From Jiangella aurantiaca (GTDB lineage Bacteria > Actinomycetota > Actinomycetes > Jiangellales > Jiangellaceae): DNA of 58,535 nucleotides. The stretch lies in contig NZ_SMLB01000037.1 in assembly GCF_004349105.1 (NCBI RefSeq), positions 1-58,535 of the forward strand, in the 5' to 3' direction. Shown piece by piece: positions 33,143-41,116 of this stretch (the stretch's first letter is position 1; each line of letters opens with the position of its first letter). The position numbers were made by a program, and so were the translations under genes. Under the pieces are notes generated by a model. It was not told the DNA's origin. It saw nothing but the letters and a program-made list of their open reading frames with translations, and ran no database searches.

Positions 33143-34031
33143 ACTCGCTCTGTCGTCGGCGGCGCTCCAGGTGGGGCTGGTGCCCCGCCTCGGGCCGGCC
33201 GTCGCCGACTACCCGCCCGGCTCCACGTTCGGGCCCCGCGACGCCCGCACCTTCGAGTTCGTCTGGCTGCTGTCCGGCAGCGCGACATGGTGCTGGGACG
33301 ACCTGCGGGTGCGGCTGACGCCAGGGACGCTGCTGCTGGTCCGGCCGGGCATGCGCGACTGCTTCCACTGGGACCCGCGCCGTCCCACGCGGCACGCATA
33401 CGTGCACTTCACCGTAACCGGCGACGCCGTCGGCGGCGGCGCGGGCTGGCCGATCGCGCGCGACCTCGGCGGCCGGCCGGACCCGATGGGCGCGCTGTGC
33501 AAGTACCTGCTCTGGCTCGGCTCGACGTGCCCGCCGGGGTGGCGCGAGCAGGCGGCCGAGACGCTGCGGCTGCTGGTGCTGACGTTCCTCGCTCCGCCGC
33601 CGGCGTCCTCGGACGACGCGTCCGGCGGGCTGCCCGAGCCGATCGTCGCCGCGATGTCCGCCGTCCGCTCCGCCTGGTCCGACGGCGTCGCCCGGCCGGT
33701 CGCCCTGGACCGCCTGGCCGCCGCGGCCGGGGTATCGGTGTCGACGCTGTGCCGCGCGTTCCAGCGCCGGTTCGGGCTCGGGCCGGTGGCCGCGCTGGAG
33801 CGGCTGCGGCTGGCCCGTGCCGAGCCGCTGCTGTGGATGAGCAACCTGTCGCTGCAGGCCATCGCCGTGCAGTGCGGCTTCGCCGACGCGTACCACTTCT
33901 CCCGCCGCTTCCGCGCGGTGTACGGCCTCGCGCCGAGCGCCTTTCGTGCCACCCCGCCGCAGGCCGCTCCCCCGTCGCCGCTGGAAGCCGCCGGTCTCGC
34001 CGCGCTCGAGCCGCTCACCCCACAAGCCTGA
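33123..34031 (+). CDS. AraC-family transcriptional regulator
   Basis: 302 residues. The N-terminal cupin-like sensing domain has FVWLLSGSATWCWDDLRVRL. The C-terminal AraC DNA-binding domain (about 195-290) has LDRLAAAAGVSVSTLCRAFQ in its first helix-turn-helix and LQAIAVQCGFADAYHFSRRF plus YGLAPSAFR in its second. The ATG overlaps the 3' end of the PhyH gene by 20 bases, so they are co-transcribed. It probably controls the PhyH gene in response to a sugar or phenolic compound; this is inferred from neighbourhood only. Confidence 0.9.
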   Translation: MVAVTAELALSSAALQVGLVPRLGPAVADYPPGSTFGPRDARTFEFVWLLSGSATWCWDDLRVRLTPGTLLLVRPGMRDCFHWDPRRPTRHAYVHFTVTGDAVGGGAGWPIARDLGGRPDPMGALCKYLLWLGSTCPPGWREQAAETLRLLVLTFLAPPPASSDDASGGLPEPIVAAMSAVRSAWSDGVARPVALDRLAAAAGVSVSTLCRAFQRRFGLGPVAALERLRLARAEPLLWMSNLSLQAIAVQCGFADAYHFSRRFRAVYGLAPSAFRATPPQAAPPSPLEAAGLAALEPLTPQA

Positions 34032-34058
34032 CCGGGCCACATCCGCGGCGACGGCTGC

Positions 34059-34283
34059 TCAGGATTCCACGGGCACGGCCTCGTGGTTGGGCTTGATCTC
34101 CTCGTTGAGGTAGGCGCCCATGCTGTCGGCCTGCATCATCGCCTCGACGTCCAGCGGGTCGACGTCGAGGTAGCGGTAGACCACGCCGGAGGCCCACTCG
34201 ACCTCCAGCGTCCACGTCTGCGGGTCGTACCCGACGGACCGCAGCGCGGACGACGACACCGGCCACCGTCTGAGCTTTCCCAT
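34059..34283 (-). CDS. KTSC-domain small protein
   Basis: About 74 residues from the ATG at 34283 (upstream starts at 34340 and 34391 are possible). The core VSSSALRSVGYDPQTWTLEV, then VVYRYLDVDP and GAYLNEEIKP, matches the KTSC domain, also found at the C-terminus of some lysyl-tRNA synthetases. Function unknown. No ribosome binding site stands out. It is convergent with the AraC gene and divergent from the ABC exporter genes. Confidence 0.75.
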   Translation of the reverse strand: MGKLRRWPVSSSALRSVGYDPQTWTLEVEWASGVVYRYLDVDPLDVEAMMQADSMGAYLNEEIKPNHEAVPVES

Positions 34284-34435
34284 CGAGTCGATCGTCGGCG
34301 CCACGGCCGGGCCGGTCAAGAGGGTGGCCGCGAAATGCATTGCCACTGTGTGCCGGGCGCGGGCTGTCCCCCTTGCCGTTGTGGGACTCACCGCCGCGCA
34401 TCCTCGCGTTCGGCCTTTGCTAGGTTCCGTGTCTT

Positions 34436-36157
34436 GTGCGGCGCCTTCCCGATCCGGATCCCGGCGAGCCGAGCCGCCTGACTCCCGGCCACTATCTTCT
34501 CTGGCTCGCCCGCACCCAGCTGGCCGTCGTCCTGCTCGGCGGGTTCTACGGCGTCCTCTGGCCGACCGCGCAGGCGCTCATGCCGTACGCCGTCGGGCGG
34601 GCCATCGATGGCGGGCTGACCGGGCGCGACCGCGGCGACCTGCTGCTGTGGGCCGGCGTCGTGCTGGCGCTCGGCGTCGTCCAGGCGGCCACCGGCATCC
34701 TGCAGGACCGGTGCGCGCTGGGCAATGCGCTCGGGGCGCGATACCGGACGTTGCAGCTGGTCACGCGGCAGGCGACCCGGCTCGGCGCGACGCTGCCGCG
34801 GAAGACGTCGGCCGGCGAGGTGATGAGCGTAGGCGTCGCCGACGTCATGCAGATCGGGCGGGCGCTGGACTACAGCTCGCGGACGATCGGGTCGGTGGCC
34901 TCGATCGTCGTGGTCGCGGCGATCATGCTGGCGACGTCGTGGCGGCTCGGGCTGGTCGTGCTGGTGGGCGTGCCGCTCATGGTGTGGGCGGTCGCGCTGC
35001 TGCTGCGGCCTCTGCACGACCGGCAGGCGCGGCTGCGCGTCCAGCAGGCCGAGCTCACCGCGCACGCCGTCGACATCGTCGGCGGGCTGCGCGTGCTGCG
35101 CGGCATCGGCGGCGAGGAGCTGTTCGGCCGGCGCTACCAGGCCGAGTCGCAGCGGGTCCGGCACGCCGGCGTGCACCTCGCCCGCGCCGAGGGCGCCCTG
35201 GAGGCGGCTCGCATGCTGCTCCCCGGCCTGCTGGTCGCGCTGATCGTGTTCCTCGGGGCGCGGCAGGTGCTGGCCGGCGACCTCACCGGCGGCCAGTTGG
35301 TCGCGTTCTACGGATACGCGGTGTTCCTGGCGACGCCGGTGCGGCGGCTGAGCATCGGCGCGAGCGCCATCATGAAGGCCTACGTCGCGGCCAAGCGGGT
35401 GGTGTCGCTGCTGGCGCTGGAGCCGGAGATCGCGCCGGTCGGGTCGGCGCGGCTGTACGGTGACGGCGCCGGCGCCGCGCGGGGCGGCGAGCTCGCCGAC
35501 CCGGAGGCCGGGCTGGTCGCCAATGGCGGCCGGTTCACGGCCGTGGCCTGCACGGATCCTGGCGCAGCCGCCGTCCTGGCCGACCGGCTGGGACGCTACC
35601 GCGAGTCGGGCGTCACGTACGGCGGCCGCCCGCTGCGCGACGCCGACATCGGTGAGGTGCGGCGGCGCATCCTGGTCGCGGGCAACGAGGCGCGGCTGTT
35701 CGCGGGGCCGCTGCGCGAGGAGCTGGCGGTGGACGGACCGCTCGATGACGCACGCGTGCTCGCCGCGCTGGAGGTCGCGTCGGCCGGCGACATTCTGGAG
35801 GCGCTGCCCGACGGCCTCGACACCGTCGTCGGCCCGGGCGGCAAGGAGTTCTCCGGCGGCCAGCTGCAGCGACTCCGGCTGGCCCGGGCGGTGCTGGCCG
35901 AGCCCGACGTGCTCGTGCTGGTCGAGCCGACCAGCGCCGTCGACGCGCATACAGAGTCCCGCATCGCCGCCCGGCTGGCCGCCACCCGGGCCGGCCGGAC
36001 CACGGTCGTCTTCGCGACCAGCCCGATCCTGCTGGACCACGCCGACCACGTCGCGCTCGTCGACGGCGGCACCGTCGTCGCCACCGGCACGCATGCGTCC
36101 CTGCTGGGCGATCCGCGCTATCGGGCGCTGGTCGCCCGCGAGGAGGGGGCGGCATGA
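34436..36157 (+). CDS. ABC exporter half-transporter with degenerate ATP-binding motifs
   Basis: 573 residues: an N-terminal six-helix exporter domain (about 20-330) and a C-terminal nucleotide-binding domain. The Walker A loop is lost (residues 372-378 read CTDPGAA where G-x-x-G-x-G-K-S is expected). The Walker B aspartate is Val 496 (LVLVEPTSAVD, Glu 497 kept). The signature FSGGQ (472-476) is intact. It can therefore supply the signature half of one ATP site but cannot bind ATP through its own P-loop. The GTG follows a -10-like TAGGTT (34421-34426) by 9 bases, suggesting a leaderless transcript. It forms a heterodimer with the next gene, which it overlaps. Confidence 0.88.
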   Translation: MRRLPDPDPGEPSRLTPGHYLLWLARTQLAVVLLGGFYGVLWPTAQALMPYAVGRAIDGGLTGRDRGDLLLWAGVVLALGVVQAATGILQDRCALGNALGARYRTLQLVTRQATRLGATLPRKTSAGEVMSVGVADVMQIGRALDYSSRTIGSVASIVVVAAIMLATSWRLGLVVLVGVPLMVWAVALLLRPLHDRQARLRVQQAELTAHAVDIVGGLRVLRGIGGEELFGRRYQAESQRVRHAGVHLARAEGALEAARMLLPGLLVALIVFLGARQVLAGDLTGGQLVAFYGYAVFLATPVRRLSIGASAIMKAYVAAKRVVSLLALEPEIAPVGSARLYGDGAGAARGGELADPEAGLVANGGRFTAVACTDPGAAAVLADRLGRYRESGVTYGGRPLRDADIGEVRRRILVAGNEARLFAGPLREELAVDGPLDDARVLAALEVASAGDILEALPDGLDTVVGPGGKEFSGGQLQRLRLARAVLAEPDVLVLVEPTSAVDAHTESRIAARLAATRAGRTTVVFATSPILLDHADHVALVDGGTVVATGTHASLLGDPRYRALVAREEGAA

Positions 36158-37917
36158 GCCGCTCGGCTGACGGGCTCCCCGTCGCGTCGGTGCGGGAGGT
36201 GCGCCGGCACGCCCGGCGGCTGGCGCTGCGGCATCGCCGCGAGGTCGCCGGCGCCGTCGCGCTGCACGCGCTCGGCGCGGCGTCCGGGCTGGCCGGCCCC
36301 TGGTTGCTCGGCCGGCTGGTCGAGGACGTCAACGACGGCGTCGACCACGTCACCCGGGTGACGCTGCTGATCTGCCTGTTCGTCGCGCTGCAGGCGGCGC
36401 TGACCGCGCTGGCGATGTTCGTGTCGGCGCGGCTCGGCGAGAAGGTGCTGGCCCAGCTGCGCGAGGAGTTCGTCGACGGCGTGCTGGCGCTGCCGATCGG
36501 GACCGTCGAGGAGGCCGGCACCGGCGACCTCATCACCCGCACCACCCGCGACGTCGACCTGCTGGCCCGCGCGGTGCGGTACGCGATCCCGGACACGCTG
36601 ATCAGCTCGGTCACCATCGTCCTGACGCTTGGCGGGCTGGTGCTGCTCGGGCCGCTGCTGGCGTTGCCGGCGCTGGTCGGAGTCCCGGTGCTGTGGGTGG
36701 CGTCGCGCTGGTACCTGCGCCGGGCGCGCGCCGCCTACCTGCGCGAGAACGCGTCGTACTCGCAGCTGGCCGAGGGCCTCGCCGAGACCGTCGACGGCGC
36801 CCGGACGGTGGAGGCGCTGCGGCTGGGCGACCGGCGGTTCGCGCGGGTGAACCGGGACATCGCGACCTCGTACGCGGCGGAGCGCGCGACGTTGCGGCTG
36901 CGCACGGTGTACCTGCCCACGATCGACGTGGCGTTCGTGCTGCCCGTCTTCGCGACGCTGGTGATCGGCGGGCTGCTGTACCTCGACGGCATGGTGTCGC
37001 TCGCCGCCGTGACGGCCGCGACGCTCTACACGCAGCAACTGCTGGTGCCGGTCGACACGCTGCTGTTCTGGCTGAACGAACTGCAGATCGGCGGGGCGGC
37101 GATGGCACGGTTGCGGGGAGTACGACGCGATCCGGCTGTCTTCGAGGGTTCGAGGTCAGCGCCTCGCTCGGATATCGATGCCGTCAATACCGGAGGGTTC
37201 GAGGTCCACGGGTTGAGCCATGCCTACCGGCCCGGCCACGACGTCCTCCACGACGTCGACCTCAGCATCGCGCCGGGCGAGCGGCTGGCCGTCGTCGGGC
37301 CGTCCGGGGCGGGGAAGTCGACGCTCGGGAAGCTGCTCGCCGGCATTCACCAGCCGCGGACCGGCACGATCACCGTCGGCGGCGTCGCGGTGTCCGACCT
37401 GCCGCTGGACCGGCTGCGCACCGAGGTCGCGCTGGTCACGCAGGAGCACCACGTCTTCCGCGGCACGTTGCGCGACAACGTCGTCCTCGGCCGCCCGTCG
37501 GCCGACGACGCCGCGGTCGAGGCCGCGTTGCGGGCGGTCGACGCGTGGGACTGGGCAGGGGCGCTCGGGCTGTCGGCCGCGGTCGGATCCGGCGGGGCGG
37601 AGTTGTCGCCGGCGCAAGCGCAGCAGCTCGCGCTGGCCCGGCTGGTCCTGGCCGACCCGCACACGCTGATCCTCGACGAGGCGACGTCTCTGCTCGACCC
37701 GAGCGCGGCCCGGCACCTGGAGCGGTCGCTGGCCGCGGTGCTGGCCGGGCGGACCGTCGTCGCGATCGCCCACCGGCTGCACACGGCGCACGACGCCGAC
37801 CGGATCGCCGTCATGGAGGCCGGCCGCATCGTCGAGCTCGGCTCGCACGATGCGCTGGTCGCGGCGGGCGGTGCGTACGCGGCGCTCTGGCGCTCCTGGC
37901 ACGGCCGGACCGGCTGA
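36154..37917 (+). CDS. ABC exporter half-transporter, catalytic partner
   Basis: 587 residues. N-terminal exporter domain, C-terminal ATPase with an intact Walker A (GPSGAGKST, 382-390, Lys 388) and Walker B (LILDEATS, Asp 508, Glu 509) but an altered signature (LSPAQ, 484-488, instead of LSGGQ). It complements its partner: one complete composite ATP site and one dead site per heterodimer. The ATGA overlap with the partner gene supports a fixed 1:1 complex. The cargo is unknown; multidrug, peptide or lipid export are the usual options for this class. Confidence 0.9.
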   Translation: MSRSADGLPVASVREVRRHARRLALRHRREVAGAVALHALGAASGLAGPWLLGRLVEDVNDGVDHVTRVTLLICLFVALQAALTALAMFVSARLGEKVLAQLREEFVDGVLALPIGTVEEAGTGDLITRTTRDVDLLARAVRYAIPDTLISSVTIVLTLGGLVLLGPLLALPALVGVPVLWVASRWYLRRARAAYLRENASYSQLAEGLAETVDGARTVEALRLGDRRFARVNRDIATSYAAERATLRLRTVYLPTIDVAFVLPVFATLVIGGLLYLDGMVSLAAVTAATLYTQQLLVPVDTLLFWLNELQIGGAAMARLRGVRRDPAVFEGSRSAPRSDIDAVNTGGFEVHGLSHAYRPGHDVLHDVDLSIAPGERLAVVGPSGAGKSTLGKLLAGIHQPRTGTITVGGVAVSDLPLDRLRTEVALVTQEHHVFRGTLRDNVVLGRPSADDAAVEAALRAVDAWDWAGALGLSAAVGSGGAELSPAQAQQLALARLVLADPHTLILDEATSLLDPSAARHLERSLAAVLAGRTVVAIAHRLHTAHDADRIAVMEAGRIVELGSHDALVAAGGAYAALWRSWHGRTG

Positions 37918-37923
37918 GCAGGG

Positions 37924-38355
37924 CTACGCCGATCGCCCTGCCCACGGGTTCAGCAGCTCGAGCCCGAGCGAGGCGAAGTCTTTGGTGTTCCGAGTGACCA
38001 GACCCAGGCCATGGTGCAACGCCGTGGCCGCAATGAACGCGTCTCGTTCTGGCCGCGGATCGGGGATGTGCAGGCCGGCGGCGCGACGCATGACATCGAC
38101 GTCGAGGGTGATCACCCGCCCGCGGAACTCATGGCTCACCGGGCCGTCGAGCCAGGCCCGGAGCACGCGTCCCTGATCCGCGTCGCGTCGCTCGATCCGC
38201 CGAACACCCAACTCGAGCTCATAGATCGTCACGACGGACACGAAGTCCAGGCCGGCTGGCCTGGATCGGGCCCAGGCGGCGAAGGAGCTGGCGACCTCAC
38301 GGCCGGCTGACGCCTTGCGCAGTTCACTGACGACATTCGTGTCGAGTAGCCACAT
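37924..38355 (-). CDS. vapC: PIN-domain toxin (VapC family)
   Basis: 143-residue predicted ribonuclease toxin. PIN-domain acidic residues are present: Asp 5 (LLDTNVVSEL), Glu 46/Glu 48 (YELELG), Asp 105 (ERDAFIAATA) and Asp 126 (TRNTKDF). The ATG shares one base with the stop codon of the antitoxin gene, the usual coupling for such pairs. The target RNA is unknown. Confidence 0.92.
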   Translation of the reverse strand: MWLLDTNVVSELRKASAGREVASSFAAWARSRPAGLDFVSVVTIYELELGVRRIERRDADQGRVLRAWLDGPVSHEFRGRVITLDVDVMRRAAGLHIPDPRPERDAFIAATALHHGLGLVTRNTKDFASLGLELLNPWAGRSA

Positions 38356-38594
38356 CAGAGTTCGGGGATCTTCGCCTCGAAGTCGAGAACCGCCGGTTCG
38401 AAGTCGGCAGACTCAGGCAACGCGAGCGATTCGGCAAGGCTGCGATCGGCCCCGATGAGTGTGCGGTACTCGTCCACGCTCAGGAGGACGTGCGACGGTC
38501 TGCCCCGATCGGTGATGAAGACCGGCGCGTGTTCGGCTGCCCGCTTGGCCGAGCTGACGTCATGGTTGAACTCACGCGCGGACATCGTCACCAT
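38355..38594 (-). CDS. Phd/YefM-type antitoxin
   Basis: 79 residues. The N-terminal DNA-binding part has SAREFNHDVSSAKRAAEHAP followed by VFITDRGRPSHVLLSVDEYR, the standard Phd/YefM pattern. The acidic C-terminal tail (SADFEPAVLDFEAKIPEL) would wrap the toxin. The ATG follows GAGGAGG. Upstream lies a perfect palindrome (38611-38626) suited to autorepression. It pairs with the PIN toxin downstream. Confidence 0.9.
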   Translation of the reverse strand: MVTMSAREFNHDVSSAKRAAEHAPVFITDRGRPSHVLLSVDEYRTLIGADRSLAESLALPESADFEPAVLDFEAKIPEL

Positions 38595-38610
38595 CGTCAG
38601 CCTCCTCGTT

Positions 38611-38626
38611 GTAGGTACATACCTAC
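38611..38626. promoter_or_regulatory. Operator palindrome of the toxin-antitoxin operon
   Basis: GTAGGTA (38611-38617), CA, TACCTAC (38620-38626): perfect 7-bp arms. It overlaps the expected start of transcription downstream of a -10-like TACAGT (minus strand, 38630-38625), ideal for autorepression by the antitoxin-toxin complex. Confidence 0.7.
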
Positions 38627-38647
38627 TGTAGCTCAGCCGCGGTGACG

Positions 38648-39241
38648 TCACCCAAGCAGCCGGTTCTCGGCCTCGAGCGCGGTGCGCTTCAGCTTCTCGA
38701 CGTAGTCGGACCACCACTGCGCGTCGTGGTCGGGAAGGTTGGAGACATCCTTGCGCAGGCCGATCTCGCCGTCGACGGTCTCGCGCACGATGTCGGCGTG
38801 GCCGGCGTGCCGGGCGGTCTCGGCGATCATGTGGACGAGGATCTGGTGCAGCGTGACCGGGTTCCGCTCGGCCGGCCACCACGGCACGGTGCCGGTGTCG
38901 TCCAGGTCGAGCGCGTCGATGGTGGCGTCGGCGTGCGCGATGGCGCGGCGGTAGAAGTCGACCACCCATTCGCGGGACTGGTCGGCCGTCGCCCAGAGGT
39001 CGGCGTTGTCCTCGGCGTCGTCGTCCAGCCACGGCATCGGCTCGGGCACGGGACGGTCGAAGACCCGGCCGAAGTAGTCGTACTCCATGCTGGCGACGTG
39101 TTTGACCAGCCCGAGCAGGTTGGTGCCCGTCGGCGTCATCGGCCAGCGAGCGTCGCGCTCACTCAACCCGTCCAGCTTCCACAGCAGGGCGTCGCGGTGA
39201 CTCTGCAGGTAGCGCTTGAGGGTGTCCTTCTCGTCGAGCAT
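38648..39241 (-). CDS. DinB/DUF664-family protein (possible thiol-dependent transferase)
   Basis: 197 residues from the ATG at 39241. The four-helix DinB fold is indicated by LLGLVKHVASMEYDYFGRVF and by HQILVHMIAETARHAGHADI; the histidines in these two blocks form the metal site. Related actinobacterial proteins are mycothiol- or bacillithiol-dependent S-transferases or detoxification enzymes. No specific substrate can be named. Its stop codon lies within a 12-bp palindrome, GGTGACGTCACC (38641-38652). It is co-oriented with RidA, 50 bases downstream of it. Confidence 0.85.
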   Translation of the reverse strand: MLDEKDTLKRYLQSHRDALLWKLDGLSERDARWPMTPTGTNLLGLVKHVASMEYDYFGRVFDRPVPEPMPWLDDDAEDNADLWATADQSREWVVDFYRRAIAHADATIDALDLDDTGTVPWWPAERNPVTLHQILVHMIAETARHAGHADIVRETVDGEIGLRKDVSNLPDHDAQWWSDYVEKLKRTALEAENRLLG

Positions 39242-39291
39242 GGGCGCGACGCTACCCCGCGGCTCCGACAGCGTGGCCGTCAGTGTCGCCG

Positions 39292-39699
39292 TCACCCCGC
39301 GGGCGGCGGCACGGCGGCGACGGCCTCGATCTCGACGAGGGCTCCCGGGACCGCGAGGCCGGCGACGAACGCCGACGTGATGGCCGGCGGGTTCGGGCGC
39401 TGGCCCCAGACCTCGCCGAACGCGGCGAAGCCGTCCTGCAGCGATGCCCCCTCACGGATGAGGATCGTCCACTTGACGACGTCCTCGGGACGGGCGCCGG
39501 CCGCCTCGAGGACGGTCAGCAGGTTCCTGAGTGCCTGCCGGGTCTGGCTCGCGATGTCCGGCCCGACGACCTGACCGCTCTCGTCGACGCCGTTCTGGCC
39601 GCCGATGAAGACGAGGTCGGCGCCGGCGGGGACCCGCACGGCCCAGGTGAACGCCGGATTCGCGTGCATGGATTCGGGGTTGATGTGCGTGAGTGTCAT
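39292..39699 (-). CDS. RidA-family protein (reactive enamine/imine deaminase)
   Basis: 135 residues with the YjgF/RidA pattern: DLVFIGGQNGVDESGQVVGP, the middle TRQALRNLLTVLEAAGARPE and the end PPAITSAFVAGLAVPGALVE plus IEAVA. Members hydrolyse reactive enamines formed by PLP enzymes; some are detoxification accessory proteins. It is divergent from the CGNR-regulator gene with only about 31 bases between start codons and a perfect palindrome in that gap, so the two are probably co-regulated. Confidence 0.9.
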   Translation of the reverse strand: MTLTHINPESMHANPAFTWAVRVPAGADLVFIGGQNGVDESGQVVGPDIASQTRQALRNLLTVLEAAGARPEDVVKWTILIREGASLQDGFAAFGEVWGQRPNPPAITSAFVAGLAVPGALVEIEAVAAVPPPAG

Positions 39700-39710
39700 G
39701 GATCACACCG

Positions 39711-39724
39711 TAACCGGTTATAGT
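39711..39724. promoter_or_regulatory. Shared operator/promoter of the RidA and CGNR genes
   Basis: Perfect palindrome TAACCGGTTA (39711-39720), flanked by weaker symmetry (ACACC and GGTGT). A -10 box TATAGT (39719-39724) overlaps it and lies 6 bases before the CGNR start codon, implying a leaderless message and autorepression of both genes. Confidence 0.65.
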
Positions 39725-39730
39725 GGTGTC

Positions 39731-40309
39731 ATGCAACGCCGCGAGGATCTCCCTCTCTCCGTCCGGGTGCGGTTCCTCACCGGACGCGTCTCGCTCGACT
39801 TCACGCACACCGGCGGCGAGGGCGAGTCCGCGAGGTGGGAGATCGTCCACACGCCCGGCGACTTGGCCCACTGGCTCGGCGTCATCCTGTCCGTCGACGG
39901 GTTGTCCGCCGGGCCGGCCGACATGGAGGCGATGCGCCCACTGCGCACGGCGATCACGAACGCGGCGCGGTCGCTCGCCGTGGGCGGCGCGGTTCGCGTC
40001 GACGACATCGCGACGATCAACGCCGCGGCGGCCGTGCCCCCGCTGGTGCCGCAGTTGGGCGCCGTCGGCGCCGGTGCCGGATTTGCCGCACCGACGACGG
40101 CCGCCGCGCTGTCGACGATCGCTCGGGACGCGATCGACCTGTTCGGTGGCCCTCTGGCCGAGCGGATCCGCGTCTGCGCCTCTGAGACCTGCGGCCTGCT
40201 GCTCGTCGACACGTCTCGCCCTGGGAAGCGGCGCTGGTGCTCGATGCAGCGGTGCGGCAACCTCGCGAAGGTCCGCGGCCACCGGGAGCGGTCGGCGCTG
40301 TCGTCCTGA
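39731..40309 (+). CDS. CGNR zinc-finger / ABATE-domain transcriptional regulator
   Basis: 192 residues. The N-terminal ABATE-like ligand-binding domain begins RFLTGRVSLDFTHT. The C-terminal CGNR zinc finger is VCASETCGLLLVDTSRPGKR followed by RWCSMQRCGNLAKVRGHR, with four zinc cysteines. This family acts as transcriptional regulators, probably of the divergent RidA gene. The ATG at 39731 is 6 bases from the -10 box and has no ribosome binding site, so it is leaderless; the open frame further upstream is not used. Confidence 0.88.
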   Translation: MQRREDLPLSVRVRFLTGRVSLDFTHTGGEGESARWEIVHTPGDLAHWLGVILSVDGLSAGPADMEAMRPLRTAITNAARSLAVGGAVRVDDIATINAAAAVPPLVPQLGAVGAGAGFAAPTTAAALSTIARDAIDLFGGPLAERIRVCASETCGLLLVDTSRPGKRRWCSMQRCGNLAKVRGHRERSALSS

Positions 40310-40370
40310 CGCCGTTCGCGGCCCTGCTCAGCCGGGCAGCGGCCGGGCCCAGTCGAGCAACCGGCCCGCC

Positions 40371-40565
40371 TCAGCGGGGCAGCGGCCCGGTGTACCTGAC
40401 CCGAGCGGCCTCGACCGCGGGCATCCGCGCCGCGGACCACTCGCCGAGCGCGGCGAAGACCGGCTGCAGACTCCGTCCCTGCTCGGTGATCTCGTACTCC
40501 GCCCGCGGCGGCACCTCGGCGTGATAGCGCCGCAGGACCGAGCCGTCGCGTTCGAGCCAAGGCAC
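40371..40565 (-). pseudogene. Truncated HxlR-family regulator
   Basis: 64 codons encode only the C-terminal half of an HxlR winged-helix protein: LERDGSVLRRYHAEVPPRAE then YEITEQGRSLQPVFAALGEW, the wing and dimerisation helix. The N-terminal recognition helix and the lead segment are absent, and the sequence directly upstream belongs to another gene remnant. It is therefore a decayed gene rather than a small protein. Confidence 0.75.
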
Positions 40566-40568
40566 CGA

Positions 40569-40700
40569 TCAGGGCTCCTCGGTGATCGTGCCCTGGTGGT
40601 AGAGAACGTGCCAGCCCTCGGGCTCCGCCCAGCGCCAGATGGTGGCCCGCAGCGACGCCGACCCTGCCCGTTCAGCCGGTACATCACCAGGACGGCTGCG
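40569..40700 (-). pseudogene. Frameshifted remnant of an NTF2/DUF4440-like gene
   Basis: Two frames together give the end of an NTF2-like (SnoaL/DUF4440) protein: AAVLVMYRLNGQG in one frame, then ASLRATIWRWAEPEGWHVLY and HQGTITEEP with a stop in another. The frame change lies near 40655. The N-terminal part is missing. It sits immediately upstream of the HxlR remnant, so both may have been lost in one deletion event. Confidence 0.65.
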
Positions 40701-40765
40701 CATCTCGGGCGCGGCACGGCGCGCGCCTCCGGGGGCCTCGCCCATGCCGCCCGTACGCTCGGAGC

Positions 40766-41116
40766 GTGCCGTCTCGCCGCCGCGCCGCGATCTACGCCCG
40801 GCGCCGCCAGCGCCGGATGGCGAAGGTCGAGCACGACCTGTCCGACGCCCAGTGGGCGGCGCTGGTCGCGGCCTGGGCTGGCTGCGCCTACTGCGGCGCC
40901 GGCGATGCTCAGCTGCAGAAGGACTGCATGCTGCCCATCTCCCGCGGCGGACGCTACACGCTGACCAACGTGGTGCCGGCGTGCCGCTCGTGCAACGCGA
41001 GCAAGTGCAACTCCGAGGTCACGACGTGGATGCGCCGCAAGAAGCTGGACGAGCAGGCGTTCCTCGTCCGGCAGGCAGAGATCGCCCGCTCGGCCGCGGA
41101 TGCCGTCACACGTTGA
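40766..41116 (+). CDS. HNH-type endonuclease-like protein with an altered catalytic residue
   Basis: 116 residues, basic N-terminus (RRRAAIYARRRQRRM). The zinc knuckles C40-x2-C43 and C73-x2-C76 frame an HNH core: QKDCMLPISRGG, then TLTNVVPACRSCNASK. In canonical HNH enzymes the Asp is followed by the catalytic His; here it is Cys 54. The rest of the fold is kept, so it may be a nucleic-acid-binding or altered nuclease. GTG start. It overlaps the 3' end of the convergent ychF by 11 bases. Confidence 0.8.
   Translation: MPSRRRAAIYARRRQRRMAKVEHDLSDAQWAALVAAWAGCAYCGAGDAQLQKDCMLPISRGGRYTLTNVVPACRSCNASKCNSEVTTWMRRKKLDEQAFLVRQAEIARSAADAVTR

Noticed and set aside
37140-37205. GGGTTCGAGGTC repeats resembling a tRNA T-arm
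   Set aside because: They lie in frame inside the second ABC exporter gene, in the linker before its ATPase domain, with no acceptor stem or anticodon arm around them.
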